Positions 55,509-64,000 of a stretch of DNA of 64,000 nt are shown here, in pieces. Below the pieces are notes generated by a model. That model was not told where the DNA came from. It was given only the letters and a program-made list of their open reading frames with translations, and searched no databases. The stretch comes from Eoetvoesia sp035555955 (GTDB lineage: Bacteria > Pseudomonadota > Gammaproteobacteria > Burkholderiales > Burkholderiaceae_B): contig NZ_DATMGA010000032.1 in the NCBI RefSeq assembly GCF_035555955.1, forward strand, positions 23,602 to 87,601. Reading direction: 5' to 3'. Made by a program: the position numbers and the translations under genes. Numbering within the stretch: the first letter of the stretch is position 1; the number at the start of each line of letters is the position of its first letter.

Positions 55509-56432
55509 CTACAGCTTTGCCATCGCCTTGATATGCGCCACCGCGCTGCGCCCAAGCGCCGACAGGTTGTAGCCGCCCTCGAGGAAACTGACGATCCGCC
55601 CCTGCGCGGTGTCGTCGGCCAGCTCGACGATCCGGTCGGTGATCCAAGCGTAGTCGGCCTCGACCAAGCCCAACTGCGCCATGTCGTCCTCGCGATGCGC
55701 ATCGAACCCTGCCGAGACGAAAACGAACTCGGGCTTGAACTCGCGCAGGCGCGGCAGCCATGTGTTGGCGACGAGTTCCCGAATGACCTCTCCTTCGGTG
55801 TAGGCGGCAACAGGAACATTCAGCATGTTTTTAACACATTTTTGAGTGTGTACGTTAGGAAAAAATGGATGCTGGTAAAAACTGCACATCAAGATCTTGT
55901 CGTTTCCAGCAAGAATTTCCTCAGTTCCATTGCCATGATGCACATCGAAATCGATTATGGCAATACGGTTCATCCCGTATTTTTCGAGCGTATACGCTAC
56001 AGTTGCAGCCAGATTGTTAAAAAAACAGAATCCCAGGGCCTGGGCGGGGCGTGCATGATGTCCGGGCGGACGAATGGCGCAAAACGCCGTTTGCGCTTCG
56101 CCCCGCATGATGGCGTCGACGGCGGTGATCCCCGCGCCCGCGGCTGCGTAGGCGGCTTCCAGGGTATGGGGATTCATCAGGGTATCGGGGTCGATTTCCA
56201 CGCAGCCATGGGCTGGGGACAAACCTTTGAGATAGTCCAGGTAGCCGGCGCCATGAACGCGCAGCAGATCGTGGTCGGTGGCGGGAATGGCGGTTTGGGC
56301 ACGAAGCAGACCCATGATACCGCCGGCTAGCAATTGATCGTTGATGGCGTCGAGCCGCGCCGGACTTTCCGGATGCCAGTCGCCCATTTCGTGCAGATGG
56401 CAGGCCGGGTGGGTAATATATAGCGTTTCCAT
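55509..56432 (-). CDS. Histone deacetylase-like (acetylpolyamine amidohydrolase) family protein
   Basis: The 307-residue protein begins METLYITHPACHLHEMGDWHPESPARL and contains RPPGHHARPAQALGFCFFNN, with the charge-relay histidine pair. IDFDVHHGNGTEEI supplies the zinc ligands Asp and His, and SAGFDAHREDDM the second zinc Asp. This is the class II HDAC-like fold found in bacteria, which deacetylates small molecules such as acetylpolyamines or proteins. Its start is only 10 bases from the divergent mltB start. No ribosome site is visible. etfB follows 109 bases downstream on the same strand. Confidence 0.9.
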   Translation of the reverse strand: METLYITHPACHLHEMGDWHPESPARLDAINDQLLAGGIMGLLRAQTAIPATDHDLLRVHGAGYLDYLKGLSPAHGCVEIDPDTLMNPHTLEAAYAAAGAGITAVDAIMRGEAQTAFCAIRPPGHHARPAQALGFCFFNNLAATVAYTLEKYGMNRIAIIDFDVHHGNGTEEILAGNDKILMCSFYQHPFFPNVHTQKCVKNMLNVPVAAYTEGEVIRELVANTWLPRLREFKPEFVFVSAGFDAHREDDMAQLGLVEADYAWITDRIVELADDTAQGRIVSFLEGGYNLSALGRSAVAHIKAMAKL

Positions 56433-56442
56433 AAGGATGATT

Positions 56443-57603
56443 ATGTTCAGACCCATCTGTGTTTTGCAAGTCGCCATTATCGCCGCGCTATTGGGCGGCT
56501 GCGCGTCGCCCCAGCCGACAGCGACAACGGCATCGACAGGCTCGGCGCAGACGTCTTCCATATCCGCCAATGCCGCGGCGGCCGCCGGCGGCGCCTCTGA
56601 ATTTCCCGCGCCGCCAAGCCGAAACGGATTCCTCACACGCAACGGCGTCCTCCTGCCCGAAGTCCAAGCCTATGCCCGCGAAGTCGCGCAAACACGCGGA
56701 GTGCCGCTGAAGCAGGCGGAAGGCCTGCTGGCCGATGCGCGCTACAACGCCACGGTGGCCCGGCTCATGACCCCCAGCCTCACTCGCATCCGGCGCAGTT
56801 GGGTCACTTACCGCAATCGCTTCGTCGAACCCGTGCGCATCAAGGCGGGCGTCCAGTTCTGGCAAGAGCACCGCGCGGCGCTGGACAGCGCTACCCGGCA
56901 ATACGGCGTCCCGCAATCCATCATCGTCGCCATCATCGGCGTAGAGACGATATACGGGCGCAATACCGGCAACTTCAGGGTGCTGGACGCCCTGGCAACG
57001 CTGGCCTTCCGCCACCCCGATACCGCGCGTCCCGAACGCAGCCAGTTGTTCCGCGATCAGCTTGCCGACCTCATCCAGTTGAACAGCCGCGGCGAACTGA
57101 ACGCGCGCACTGCCACCGGCTCGTATGCCGGAGCCCTGGGCCTGCCCCAATTCATGCCCGGCAGCCTGCTGCGCTACGCCGTGGATGGCGACGGCGATCA
57201 TAGAATCGATCTCAGCTCCAGCCCCGACGACGCCATCGTCTCGGTGGCCAACTTCCTGCGGCAGCACGGCTGGCAGCCGGGGCTGCCGGTGTTCGCGCCC
57301 GTCATTCTGCCCGACAACGCCGCAAAACTGGTCAAGGGCGGGCTGGAGCCCACCTACACCTGGAGCGAACTGCGCGCACTGGGCGCCAAAGATCGCCCCG
57401 GGCCGTTTCCCGACACCTGGAAGCAGCATCTGCTTGGCGTCGTCGATCTGCTCGACGAGCCTCGCAACACGGCGGAATACCGCAGCGGAACCCCCAATTT
57501 CTTTGCCATCACACACTACAACCGCAGCTATTTCTATGCAGCGTCGGTGGCCGATCTGGCGCAAATACTGTCGATCCGGCTGGGCTATGGCGCCCCGTAC
57601 TGA
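56443..57603 (+). CDS. mltB: Lytic murein transglycosylase B, lipoprotein
   Basis: The 386-residue protein has a lipoprotein signal (VLQVAIIAALLGGC with lipobox LGGC, acylated at about Cys19). The transglycosylase domain has the catalytic Glu in IIGVETIYGRNTGNFRVLDA and the later GSYAGALGLPQFMPGSLLRYA and DGDHRIDL. It cleaves peptidoglycan to 1,6-anhydromuropeptides, substrates for NagZ encoded elsewhere in the window. The ATG at 56443 is preceded by AAGGA at five bases, which decides it over the ATG at 56437. Confidence 0.94.
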   Translation: MFRPICVLQVAIIAALLGGCASPQPTATTASTGSAQTSSISANAAAAAGGASEFPAPPSRNGFLTRNGVLLPEVQAYAREVAQTRGVPLKQAEGLLADARYNATVARLMTPSLTRIRRSWVTYRNRFVEPVRIKAGVQFWQEHRAALDSATRQYGVPQSIIVAIIGVETIYGRNTGNFRVLDALATLAFRHPDTARPERSQLFRDQLADLIQLNSRGELNARTATGSYAGALGLPQFMPGSLLRYAVDGDGDHRIDLSSSPDDAIVSVANFLRQHGWQPGLPVFAPVILPDNAAKLVKGGLEPTYTWSELRALGAKDRPGPFPDTWKQHLLGVVDLLDEPRNTAEYRSGTPNFFAITHYNRSYFYAASVADLAQILSIRLGYGAPY

Positions 57604-57695
57604 CAGGCCGCCCTTTCGCAACGGCGGCATGCGGTGTTAACCTTAAAGACCCGCCTCAAGCAGTTTTAGGCCGACCCTAGCAGCGATGCGAGCCA

Positions 57696-58688
57696 ATGCC
57701 GATTCAACCCGAAGCCTACACCTACAGCAACACAGACCAAACCAGCCCCGAACCCGCAGCCGGCAACGCGCAAAACCGCAGCGCCGCTGAACTGGCCGCT
57801 GGCCTGCTGGACGACAAGGCCCATGTGTCGCCAAAGTACCTATACGACACCCTGGGCTCGAAACTGTTCGAAGCGCTGTGTCTGCTTCCCGAGTACTATC
57901 CCACACGCACCGAAGATGCCATCGTCGCGGCCAATATGGCGTCCATTGTCCGGGCCATCGGCCCAGAGGCCACGCTCATCGACCTGGGCGCGGGAAACTG
58001 CGCGAAGGCCGAGCGCCTGTTTCCAACCCTGCGCCCAAGGCAGTACGTGCCCATCGACATCTCGCGGGAATTCCTCGAACAGGCGGCGGCGCAATTGCAG
58101 CCGCGCTACCCGCAAATGCGCATTACGCCGCTGGGGCTGGATTTTTCGCATGAGCTGGCCCTGCCCGACTCCGTTCCGGCCGAACGGCGCGTATTTTTCT
58201 ACCCCGGCTCGTCCATCGGCAATTTTTCGCCCGACCAGGCCAGCGCCTTTTTGCGCCGCCTGCGCGATGCCTGCGGGGCCGACGGCGCCGTCGTATTGGG
58301 CGTCGACCTCATCAAGGATGCCGCCGTACTGCAAGCCGCCTACGACGACGCCCTGGGGCTCACCTCCGCATTCAACCTGAACCTGCTGCGCAACGTGAAC
58401 CGCCTGCTGGGCTCGGACTTCAATGTCGCGGACTGGATGCACGAGGCGCGCTTCAACGAACGCGCGCAGTGCATGGAAATGCACCTGAAGGCGCGCCGCT
58501 CGGTCATCGTGCGCTGGCCCGGCGCCCAGCGGCTGTTCGAACGCCACGAATGCATACACACCGAAAACAGCTACAAATACACCGTGCCGTCGATTACCCG
58601 CCTCTTGTCGCAGGCGGGCTTCGCCCACGCGCAAACATGGCTCGACGGACGGAACTGGTTCGCCGTCGTCCATGCCCGGGCCGCATAG
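57696..58688 (+). CDS. egtD: L-histidine N-alpha-methyltransferase (ergothioneine synthesis)
   Basis: The 330-residue protein matches EgtD. The N-terminal LLDDKAHVSPKYLYDTLGSKLFEAL is followed by the SAM-binding LIDLGAGNCAKAERLF. Further segments are RVFFYPGSSIGNFSPDQASAFLRR and the histidine-site region AYDDALGLTSAFNLNLLRNVNR. It trimethylates histidine to hercynine. It is followed by egtB after 33 bases in the same direction. Confidence 0.96.
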   Translation: MPIQPEAYTYSNTDQTSPEPAAGNAQNRSAAELAAGLLDDKAHVSPKYLYDTLGSKLFEALCLLPEYYPTRTEDAIVAANMASIVRAIGPEATLIDLGAGNCAKAERLFPTLRPRQYVPIDISREFLEQAAAQLQPRYPQMRITPLGLDFSHELALPDSVPAERRVFFYPGSSIGNFSPDQASAFLRRLRDACGADGAVVLGVDLIKDAAVLQAAYDDALGLTSAFNLNLLRNVNRLLGSDFNVADWMHEARFNERAQCMEMHLKARRSVIVRWPGAQRLFERHECIHTENSYKYTVPSITRLLSQAGFAHAQTWLDGRNWFAVVHARAA

Positions 58689-58721
58689 GCCTCGTCAACA
58701 GGTCCCGCCCCCGGCACAACC

Positions 58722-59957
58722 ATGACCATCTCCAGTTCCCTGCTTGCCCGCTACGAAGCGGTAAGAAGCGCCTCCATGGCGCTGGCCGAGCCCTTGTCCG
58801 ACGAAGACTGCTGCGTCCAGTCCATGCCCGACGCCAGCCCCATCAAATGGCATCTGGCGCATACGACCTGGTTCTTCGAAACCTTCGTCCTGGAGCGCTT
58901 CGAAGCCAATTTCAAGCCTTTCCAGCCGGCATTCCGCATGCTGTTCAACTCGTACTACAACGGCGTCGGCGCCAAGCATCCGCGCCCGCAGCGCGGCTTG
59001 CTCACCCGCCCCGACATGGCGGAAATCGAAGACTACCGCAGCGATGTCGATGCACGCATCGAGGCCTTGCTGCTGATCGCCGCCGCACCCACCTATATTC
59101 CGTCATCCGAGCTCGAGCACCTGATCGTCCTGGGGCTGAACCACGAGCAGCAGCACCAGGAACTCATGCTTACCGACATTTTGCATTTGCTGTCGTGCAA
59201 TCCGCTGCATCCCGCCTACGACCCGGCTCCGTACGTACCCGCCCCGGCCGCGCCGCCCCTGCAATGGCAAACCCATCCGGCCGGCATCGTCGAAATCGGC
59301 CACCTGGGAGGCGGCTTTTCCTTCGACAACGAACTGCCGCGCCATCGCCACTACGTGGAAGCTTTCGAACTGGCATCGCGCCTGGTCAGCAATGCGGAAT
59401 ACCTTGCTTTCGTAGAGGCGGGCGCCTACGACGACCCCGGGCTGTGGCTGGCCGAAGGCTGGGACTGGCTGCGCGCCAATGAAATCACCCACCCTCTGTA
59501 CTGGCGCCAGTCGGCCGAGGGCTGGAGCGAGTTCACCCTGCATGGCCTGGTTCCGCTGGACGGTGAACGCGCGGCGCGCCACCTGTCGTATTTCGAAGCG
59601 GACGCCTATGCCCGCTGGGCCGGCGCCAGACTGCCCACCGAGGCGGAATGGGAAAGCGCCGCGGCGGCGGCAATCAGCCCAAGCCCCGCGCAGCCGCCGG
59701 CCCAGGGGCCGGAACTTAGCCAGCTATTCGATACCGGCTGGCAATGGACTTCCAGCAGCTACGCCCCCTATCCGGGCTTCCAGCCGGCCGGCGGCGCCGT
59801 CGGCGAATACAACGGCAAGTTCATGGTCAACCAGTACGTATTGCGCGGCGCGTCCAGCGCCACGCCACCCGGCCACAGCCGACCCAGCTACCGCAATTTC
59901 TTTCCCAGCCACGCCCGTTGGCAGTTCACCGGCATCCGGCTGGCCCGCTCGGTTTGA
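58722..59957 (+). CDS. egtB: Iron-dependent sulfoxide synthase EgtB (ergothioneine synthesis)
   Basis: The 411-residue protein has an N-terminal DinB-like domain with the iron-binding histidines in WHLAHTTWFFE (His44 and His47) and LNHEQQHQELM (His141 and His145). It also has a C-terminal FGE/sulfatase-modifying-factor domain (RLPTEAEWESA, GEYNGKFMVNQYVLRGAS). It joins hercynine with a cysteine donor and O2. No egtA, egtC or egtE lies beside it, which suggests direct use of cysteine, as in other non-actinobacterial enzymes, although this is inference. The convergent cysM ends 2 bases away. Confidence 0.95.
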   Translation: MTISSSLLARYEAVRSASMALAEPLSDEDCCVQSMPDASPIKWHLAHTTWFFETFVLERFEANFKPFQPAFRMLFNSYYNGVGAKHPRPQRGLLTRPDMAEIEDYRSDVDARIEALLLIAAAPTYIPSSELEHLIVLGLNHEQQHQELMLTDILHLLSCNPLHPAYDPAPYVPAPAAPPLQWQTHPAGIVEIGHLGGGFSFDNELPRHRHYVEAFELASRLVSNAEYLAFVEAGAYDDPGLWLAEGWDWLRANEITHPLYWRQSAEGWSEFTLHGLVPLDGERAARHLSYFEADAYARWAGARLPTEAEWESAAAAAISPSPAQPPAQGPELSQLFDTGWQWTSSSYAPYPGFQPAGGAVGEYNGKFMVNQYVLRGASSATPPGHSRPSYRNFFPSHARWQFTGIRLARSV

Positions 59958-59958
59958 A

Positions 59959-60864
59959 TCAGTTGAACACGCCGGTCGACAGATAGCGGTCGCCGCGGTC
60001 GCATACGATGAATACGATAGTGGCGTTTTCGACGCGCTGCGCCACGCGCAGTGCCGCAACCAGCGCGCCGGCCGACGATATGCCGCCGAAAATGCCCTCT
60101 TCGGCGGCCAGCCGCCTGGCCATGTCCTCGGCTTCCGTCTGGGTGATGAGCTCGAACGCATCGACCTGTTCAGGGTGGTAGATTTTGGGCTGATAGGCTT
60201 CCTGCCATTTGCGGATGCCGGGAATTTGCGAACCCTCGGCCGGCTGCGCGCCGACCACCTGTATGGACGGATTGCGCGAACGCAGGTAGGAGCCCACGCC
60301 CATGATGGTGCCGGTGGTGCCCATGGCGCTGACGAAGTGCGTGATTTCACCATCGGTTTGCCGCCACAGTTCGGGTCCGGTGGTTTCGATGTGCGCCTGG
60401 GTGTTGTCCGGATTGGCGAACTGGTCCAGCACCTTGCCCTTGCCTTCGGCCTGCATCGTGAGCGCCAGGTCGCGGGCGTATTCCATGCCGCCCTCGCTGG
60501 CCTTGGTAAGAATGAGCTGCGCGCCGTAGGCGGTCATGGCCGCCCGCCGCTCGACGGAAAGATTGTCGGGCATGATGAGGACCATCTTGTAGCCGCGCAC
60601 GGCCGAGACCATGGCCAGGGCTATGCCGGTATTGCCGCTGGTGGCTTCGATAAGCGTGTCGCCCGGCTTGATCTCGCCCCGCTGTTCGGCGCGGCGGATC
60701 ATGGATTCGGCGGCGCGATCCTTGACCGAGCCGGCCGGATTGTTGCCCTCGAGCTTGGCCAGGATGACGTTGCCGCGGGCCTCGGCAGCCTGGCCCGGAA
60801 TGCGCTGCAGGCGGACCAAAGGGGTGTCGCCGATGATGTCTTGGATTGTGGGGTATTTTTTCAT
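59959..60864 (-). CDS. cysM: Cysteine synthase B
   Basis: The 301-residue PLP enzyme has the Schiff-base Lys48 in EGNNPAGSVKDRAA and the substrate loop EATSGNTGIALAMV. The GTTGTIMGVGSYLRSRNP phosphate-binding loop and C-terminal EGIFGGISSAGALVAAL follow. The sequence fits CysM rather than CysK. It makes cysteine from O-acetylserine or phosphoserine with sulfide or thiosulfate. The Met at 60864 (MKKYPTIQDIIGDTPLV) is the family start. Its position facing egtDB may link cysteine supply to ergothioneine synthesis. Confidence 0.92.
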   Translation of the reverse strand: MKKYPTIQDIIGDTPLVRLQRIPGQAAEARGNVILAKLEGNNPAGSVKDRAAESMIRRAEQRGEIKPGDTLIEATSGNTGIALAMVSAVRGYKMVLIMPDNLSVERRAAMTAYGAQLILTKASEGGMEYARDLALTMQAEGKGKVLDQFANPDNTQAHIETTGPELWRQTDGEITHFVSAMGTTGTIMGVGSYLRSRNPSIQVVGAQPAEGSQIPGIRKWQEAYQPKIYHPEQVDAFELITQTEAEDMARRLAAEEGIFGGISSAGALVAALRVAQRVENATIVFIVCDRGDRYLSTGVFN

Positions 60865-61027
60865 GAAGAAATGATACACCCAACCGCGGCGGCCAATGGC
60901 CTTCGCGCTGCTCCCCGGGCGCGGCCCCGCGGTGGATCGGCCATTCCGTTTCTGTCAGATACTGACAAATCCTGTAAATACAAAAAGAGACCGATTACAC
61001 TTGGCGTTTTGTTACTTTTTTCATGGC

Positions 61028-61750
61028 ATGCACACCCCTCGCCCCGTTGCGGTTGTGGAAGACAACCCCGGCCTGCTCGCCGACCTGGTGGAGTTTCTCG
61101 GGATGAGAGGCTTCGCGGCGCGCGGCTTCGCAAGCGCCGAAGCCTTTTTCAAGGTATGGCCCGCAACGTCCTTCGATTTATTGCTGCTCGACGTCGTGCT
61201 GCCGGGCGCAAGCGGGCTGGAAGTGGCGCAACGCGTCCGGGCGCAAAGAAGCCTGGCCGCACAAGTCGGCATCGTGATGCTGACCGCGCTCGATGCCAAC
61301 AACGATCACGTCCTGGGCCTGGAGGCCGGCGCGGACATGTATCTTTCCAAGCGCAGCTCGCTGGAAGTGATCGAGGCGGCATGCCACAGCATGCTCCGCC
61401 GCCTGGATCAGCGCGAAGCCGCCCAGCCGGCGGACGACGGCCATGAACCGTGGCGCTTGAACGCGCTGCACTGGCTGCTGAAAGCGCCCGACGGCTCCCT
61501 GCTTTCACTTACCCACGCCGAAGTCACGGTGCTGAGCGCGCTGTTCGACAAGCCCGGACAGGCCGTCGCACGCGAAGAGCTGCTGACGCGCCTGAACAAA
61601 AAGGAAACCCTGTCCAGCCTGCGCAACCTGGACAACACCATCAGCCGCCTGCGCCGCAAAGTGCATACGGCCTGCGACATCGAACTCCCGGTGCGCCCGA
61701 GCTATGGCCGGGGCTACACCTTCACCGGGGAGTGCGAAACGAACACATGA
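61028..61750 (+). CDS. Response regulator, OmpR family
   Basis: The 240-residue protein has a receiver domain (VAVVEDNPGLLADL, phospho-acceptor Asp55 in LLLLDVVLPGASG, and conserved Lys near 104 in YLSKRSS). An OmpR/PhoB-type winged-helix domain follows (SLLSLTHAEVTVLSALFDKPGQ and RLRRKVHTACDIELPVRPSYGRGYTF). Its stop overlaps the kinase start (ATGA), so the pair is translated together. The stimulus and targets are unknown. Confidence 0.9.
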   Translation: MHTPRPVAVVEDNPGLLADLVEFLGMRGFAARGFASAEAFFKVWPATSFDLLLLDVVLPGASGLEVAQRVRAQRSLAAQVGIVMLTALDANNDHVLGLEAGADMYLSKRSSLEVIEAACHSMLRRLDQREAAQPADDGHEPWRLNALHWLLKAPDGSLLSLTHAEVTVLSALFDKPGQAVAREELLTRLNKKETLSSLRNLDNTISRLRRKVHTACDIELPVRPSYGRGYTFTGECETNT

Positions 61751-63636
61751 TCCGGTTCCTTCTGGCGGCCATCGCGATGATTCTCATGGCCGCCCCGAGC
61801 CTGGCCGCGCCGCTGATCCTGACGGCAAATACGCAGCATGCGTCGCTGGAGGGCCGGCTCGAGCATTTTGCCGACGCCACCAACAAGCTGCCCTTCGAGG
61901 CGGTGCAGCGAAAGGACTTCACCCCGCTTCCCGAGTTTCGCAGCCTGGGCTACAACACGGCCGCTCATTGGTTTCGCTTTGAACTGGAAAAGCCCGACCC
62001 GGCCGCGCCCCTGCATTGGGTGCTGACCATCGGCACCCCCGAACTGGAAGAGGTCGATATCTGGGTGGAAAAACCGGGAGGCGGTTTCGAACACTATGCT
62101 CTGGGCTATCACCGGCCCTATGGCAACCGCCCGCTGCAAAACCGCCTGTTCACCGTGCCCGTCGACGTTCCCAGCCACACCCGCGTCTATTTCCGCGTGC
62201 ACACGAACAATGCCATCAACATCCACGCCGAGATCTGGAAGCCCGGTGCCTTCGTAGTCGACGAAACCCGAACCAATTTTCACTGGGGCCTGTACTTCGG
62301 CATTCTGCTGATCGCCGTAATGCTGTACTCGATACTGGGCCTCTGGCTGCGCGACCTCGTCATGGCCGCTTACGCCGGCTATATAGGCTCGCAGATGCTG
62401 TTCCAGTTGGGCGTCGCCGGCTACCTGCCCGTCCTGTTTCCGCTGGATTCGCTCTGGATAGTCGATGTGCTGCCACGCATCGGATGGCTGGGCGGGGCGA
62501 TCTCCATCGTGCTCATGTGGAGCCGGCTGCTCGACCTGAAGCATCACTATCGGCGCATCCACCGCCTGTACCAGTTCACCATACTCCTCAATCTTGCCCT
62601 GCTGCCGTTTGCGCTGATGCCTTTTCTCGTGACGCCGCAGTTGCTGCTTGTCGTGAAGCTGGCGAACTACCTGAACAGCCTGAATTTTTTCATCAGCATG
62701 GTGCTGCTGCTGATATTCTGGCGGCGCAGCCGCCGCATCGAATTGATGGTGTATTTCATCGCCTTCGTCATTCCGGCAGCGGGCACCATGGTCAACACCG
62801 CGGCGAACCTGGGCATGGTTCCCCAGAACGCGGTAACGGTCAATCTGTATCAAATGGCTTCGCTGGTTCATGTGCTGGTAATGAGTTTCGGCCTGGCTCT
62901 GCGCCTGCGCCAGGTACAGCGCGACAAGGCCATGGCCGAGCAGGAGGTCTCGATTTCCACGCAAAGGGCCGAGGAACAACGGCGATTCGTTGCCATGCTG
63001 TCCCATGAGTTCCATAACCCGCTGGCCGCCATCGACCGGGCAGCTCAGATGATCCAGCTCAAGACGCTGGACTTGCCGCAGCCGGAGGCCCAGCGCCTGA
63101 AGCAGATCCGCACCAACGTATCCATGCTTTCCGGCTTCGTCGACAATTTCCTGATGACCGAGGCGCTGGATCATGGAGGGCTGGCGCTGTCGCAGGAGCC
63201 CTGCGTGCTCAAGGATGTGATTGAAGCCGCCATACGCGCCCAGGGCGATGCGGCGGACACGCGCATACGGCTTGGGGCATGCCCCCGCGACGCCAGGTTC
63301 CTGCTGGATCCCACGCTGATCAGCGTCGCGCTGGGCAACCTGCTGGCCAACGCCCTGCTTTATTCCCCCGCGGACAGCCAGGTGGAAATCAGCGCAACCC
63401 AGGATGCGCCGGGCAAAGGCCTGCGCATCCGGGTCGTGGACCAGGGGCCCGGCATATCCGCCGACGAGCTGGAAAAGCTTGGCACGCCGTATTTCCGCGC
63501 CTCGTCGTCGCTGGGCAAGAAAGGCAGCGGCCTGGGCTACCACTTTACCCGGCGCATCGTGGAGGCGCATGGCGGCACCCTGACCGCCCGCCCCGCGCCC
63601 TCGGCCGGACTGGAAGTGGAGATATTCCTGCCCTGA
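61747..63636 (+). CDS. Sensor histidine kinase with 7TM-DISM sensor region
   Basis: The 629-residue kinase has a signal peptide (FLLAAIAMILMAAPSLAA) and a periplasmic DISMED2-type beta domain (residues about 30-180). Seven membrane helices (about 185-385) lead to a coiled linker. The HisKA domain has phospho-accepting His420 in MLSHEFHNPLAAID. The ATPase domain contains GNLLANALLYSPADSQVE and DQGPGISADELEKLGTPYF. The KGSGLGYHFTRRIVEAHGG loop follows. The 7TM-DISM fold is thought to sense small carbohydrate-like or other extracellular ligands. It forms a pair with the response regulator just before it. Confidence 0.92.
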   Translation: MIRFLLAAIAMILMAAPSLAAPLILTANTQHASLEGRLEHFADATNKLPFEAVQRKDFTPLPEFRSLGYNTAAHWFRFELEKPDPAAPLHWVLTIGTPELEEVDIWVEKPGGGFEHYALGYHRPYGNRPLQNRLFTVPVDVPSHTRVYFRVHTNNAINIHAEIWKPGAFVVDETRTNFHWGLYFGILLIAVMLYSILGLWLRDLVMAAYAGYIGSQMLFQLGVAGYLPVLFPLDSLWIVDVLPRIGWLGGAISIVLMWSRLLDLKHHYRRIHRLYQFTILLNLALLPFALMPFLVTPQLLLVVKLANYLNSLNFFISMVLLLIFWRRSRRIELMVYFIAFVIPAAGTMVNTAANLGMVPQNAVTVNLYQMASLVHVLVMSFGLALRLRQVQRDKAMAEQEVSISTQRAEEQRRFVAMLSHEFHNPLAAIDRAAQMIQLKTLDLPQPEAQRLKQIRTNVSMLSGFVDNFLMTEALDHGGLALSQEPCVLKDVIEAAIRAQGDAADTRIRLGACPRDARFLLDPTLISVALGNLLANALLYSPADSQVEISATQDAPGKGLRIRVVDQGPGISADELEKLGTPYFRASSSLGKKGSGLGYHFTRRIVEAHGGTLTARPAPSAGLEVEIFLP

Positions 63637-63756
63637 CGGCATCCGCCCTCGCCACAGTCAGGCCGGACGCGAAACACTGCCGCAGCCGTCTTGCTGCAGG
63701 CATCAGCCGGCCCGGCGTTTCGCCGGACCCGAGAGAAGCGCGACCCGACGGCGGGT

Positions 63757-64000
63757 TCATTTACCGCCGGTTCGGGCCGCGGCCGCGGGGGCGCTGCGGG
63801 CGGAAGCCGGCTTGGCTTTGGCTGCAGGGTCCGCGCCTTGGCTTGCACCCGCGCCTCCCAGCGTCAAGCCCGATGCCTGCAGGGCCGCCGCTTTCTTCGC
63901 GCCTATGCCTTTCACGCGCTCGGACAAGTCGTCGAACGATTCGAATTTGCCGCCGCGCGTTCGCTCGTCGATGATGGTTTGCGCGGTCTTGGGGCCGATA
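63757..64000 (-). CDS. Helix-hairpin-helix (ComEA-like) protein, 3' part only
   Basis: The last 81 codons of a gene that enters from beyond base 64000. The visible sequence begins IGPKTAQTIIDERTRGGKFE and continues SFDDLSERVKGIGAKKAAAL, two helix-hairpin-helix units of the ComEA DNA-binding type. A low-complexity Ala/Lys/Pro tail follows, ending at the stop at 63757-63759. ComEA-type proteins bind DNA, often in the periplasm in natural transformation. The N-terminus, which would show a signal peptide, lies outside the window, so the name is provisional. Confidence 0.7.
   Translation of the reverse strand, partial: IGPKTAQTIIDERTRGGKFESFDDLSERVKGIGAKKAAALQASGLTLGGAGASQGADPAAKAKPASARSAPAAAARTGGK

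Overview
The window reads as a chromosomal segment of a betaproteobacterium, most likely a member of the Alcaligenaceae (Burkholderiales; Bordetella, Achromobacter or Pusillimonas type). The basis is the high-GC core gene set with its gene orders (parE-parC, trxA | rho, orn | M48 protease-rsgA, acpS-nagZ-uvrC-pgsA, etfBA-acyl-CoA dehydrogenase, ccoNOQPG beside an FNR regulator) and the protein sequences. No rRNA, tRNA, CRISPR array or intact insertion sequence was seen. The genus cannot be fixed from sequence reading alone.

Layout. 1-3.1 kb is visibly AT-richer than the rest and is the end of an accessory biosynthetic cluster on the minus strand: DegT-type aminotransferase, Rieske oxygenase, acyl carrier protein and a ketoacyl-ACP synthase III-like enzyme cut by the window edge. 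3.1-5.4 kb is a junction zone with a perfect 13-bp hairpin, a zinc-ribbon membrane protein, a BrnT/BrnA toxin-antitoxin pair with a palindrome over its promoter, and a frameshifted remnant that resembles a DUF4351/Rpn-type nuclease. 5.5-9.9 kb holds a hemerythrin-like protein, a solute-binding protein next to a D-amino acid dehydrogenase, and a ferredoxin-FAD reductase. 10-25.4 kb is housekeeping: topoisomerase IV, thioredoxin, Rho, glutamate dehydrogenase, a YhdP/AsmA-like envelope protein, GlnE and QueH.

25.5-37 kb contains clpB with a good heat-shock promoter, a LysR regulator, an FNR regulator, and a cbb3 oxidase operon facing it. The first gene of that operon is a remarkable CcoI-like protein that keeps all eight membrane helices of the P-type ATPase but has none of its cytoplasmic domains. 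Its promoter carries a perfect FNR box at ideal class II spacing. 37-49.9 kb carries isocitrate lyase, QueF, an MFS carrier, the acpS-nagZ-uvrC-pgsA group, orn, an M48 protease with rsgA, a Nudix hydrolase and rplS.

50-51.2 kb holds a 57-residue single-helix membrane protein gene preceded by two LexA boxes exactly 32 bp apart, insulated by a terminator from a 1-Cys peroxiredoxin gene. 51.5-64 kb holds an acyl-CoA dehydrogenase with ETF, a histone-deacetylase-like amidohydrolase head-to-head with a lytic transglycosylase, ergothioneine genes egtD-egtB facing cysM, a two-component system with a 7TM-DISM kinase, and the end of a helix-hairpin-helix (ComEA-type) gene.

Functional themes: micro-aerobic respiration under FNR (fnr plus the cco operon), stress (ClpB, peroxiredoxin, thioredoxin, ergothioneine, an SOS-type promoter), queuosine synthesis (QueF and QueH), nitrogen control (GdhA, GlnE) and fatty-acid or acyl-CoA oxidation. 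The most unusual items are the headless CcoI-like protein, the twin-LexA-box small membrane protein, and the ACP/KASIII/Rieske/aminotransferase cluster end.
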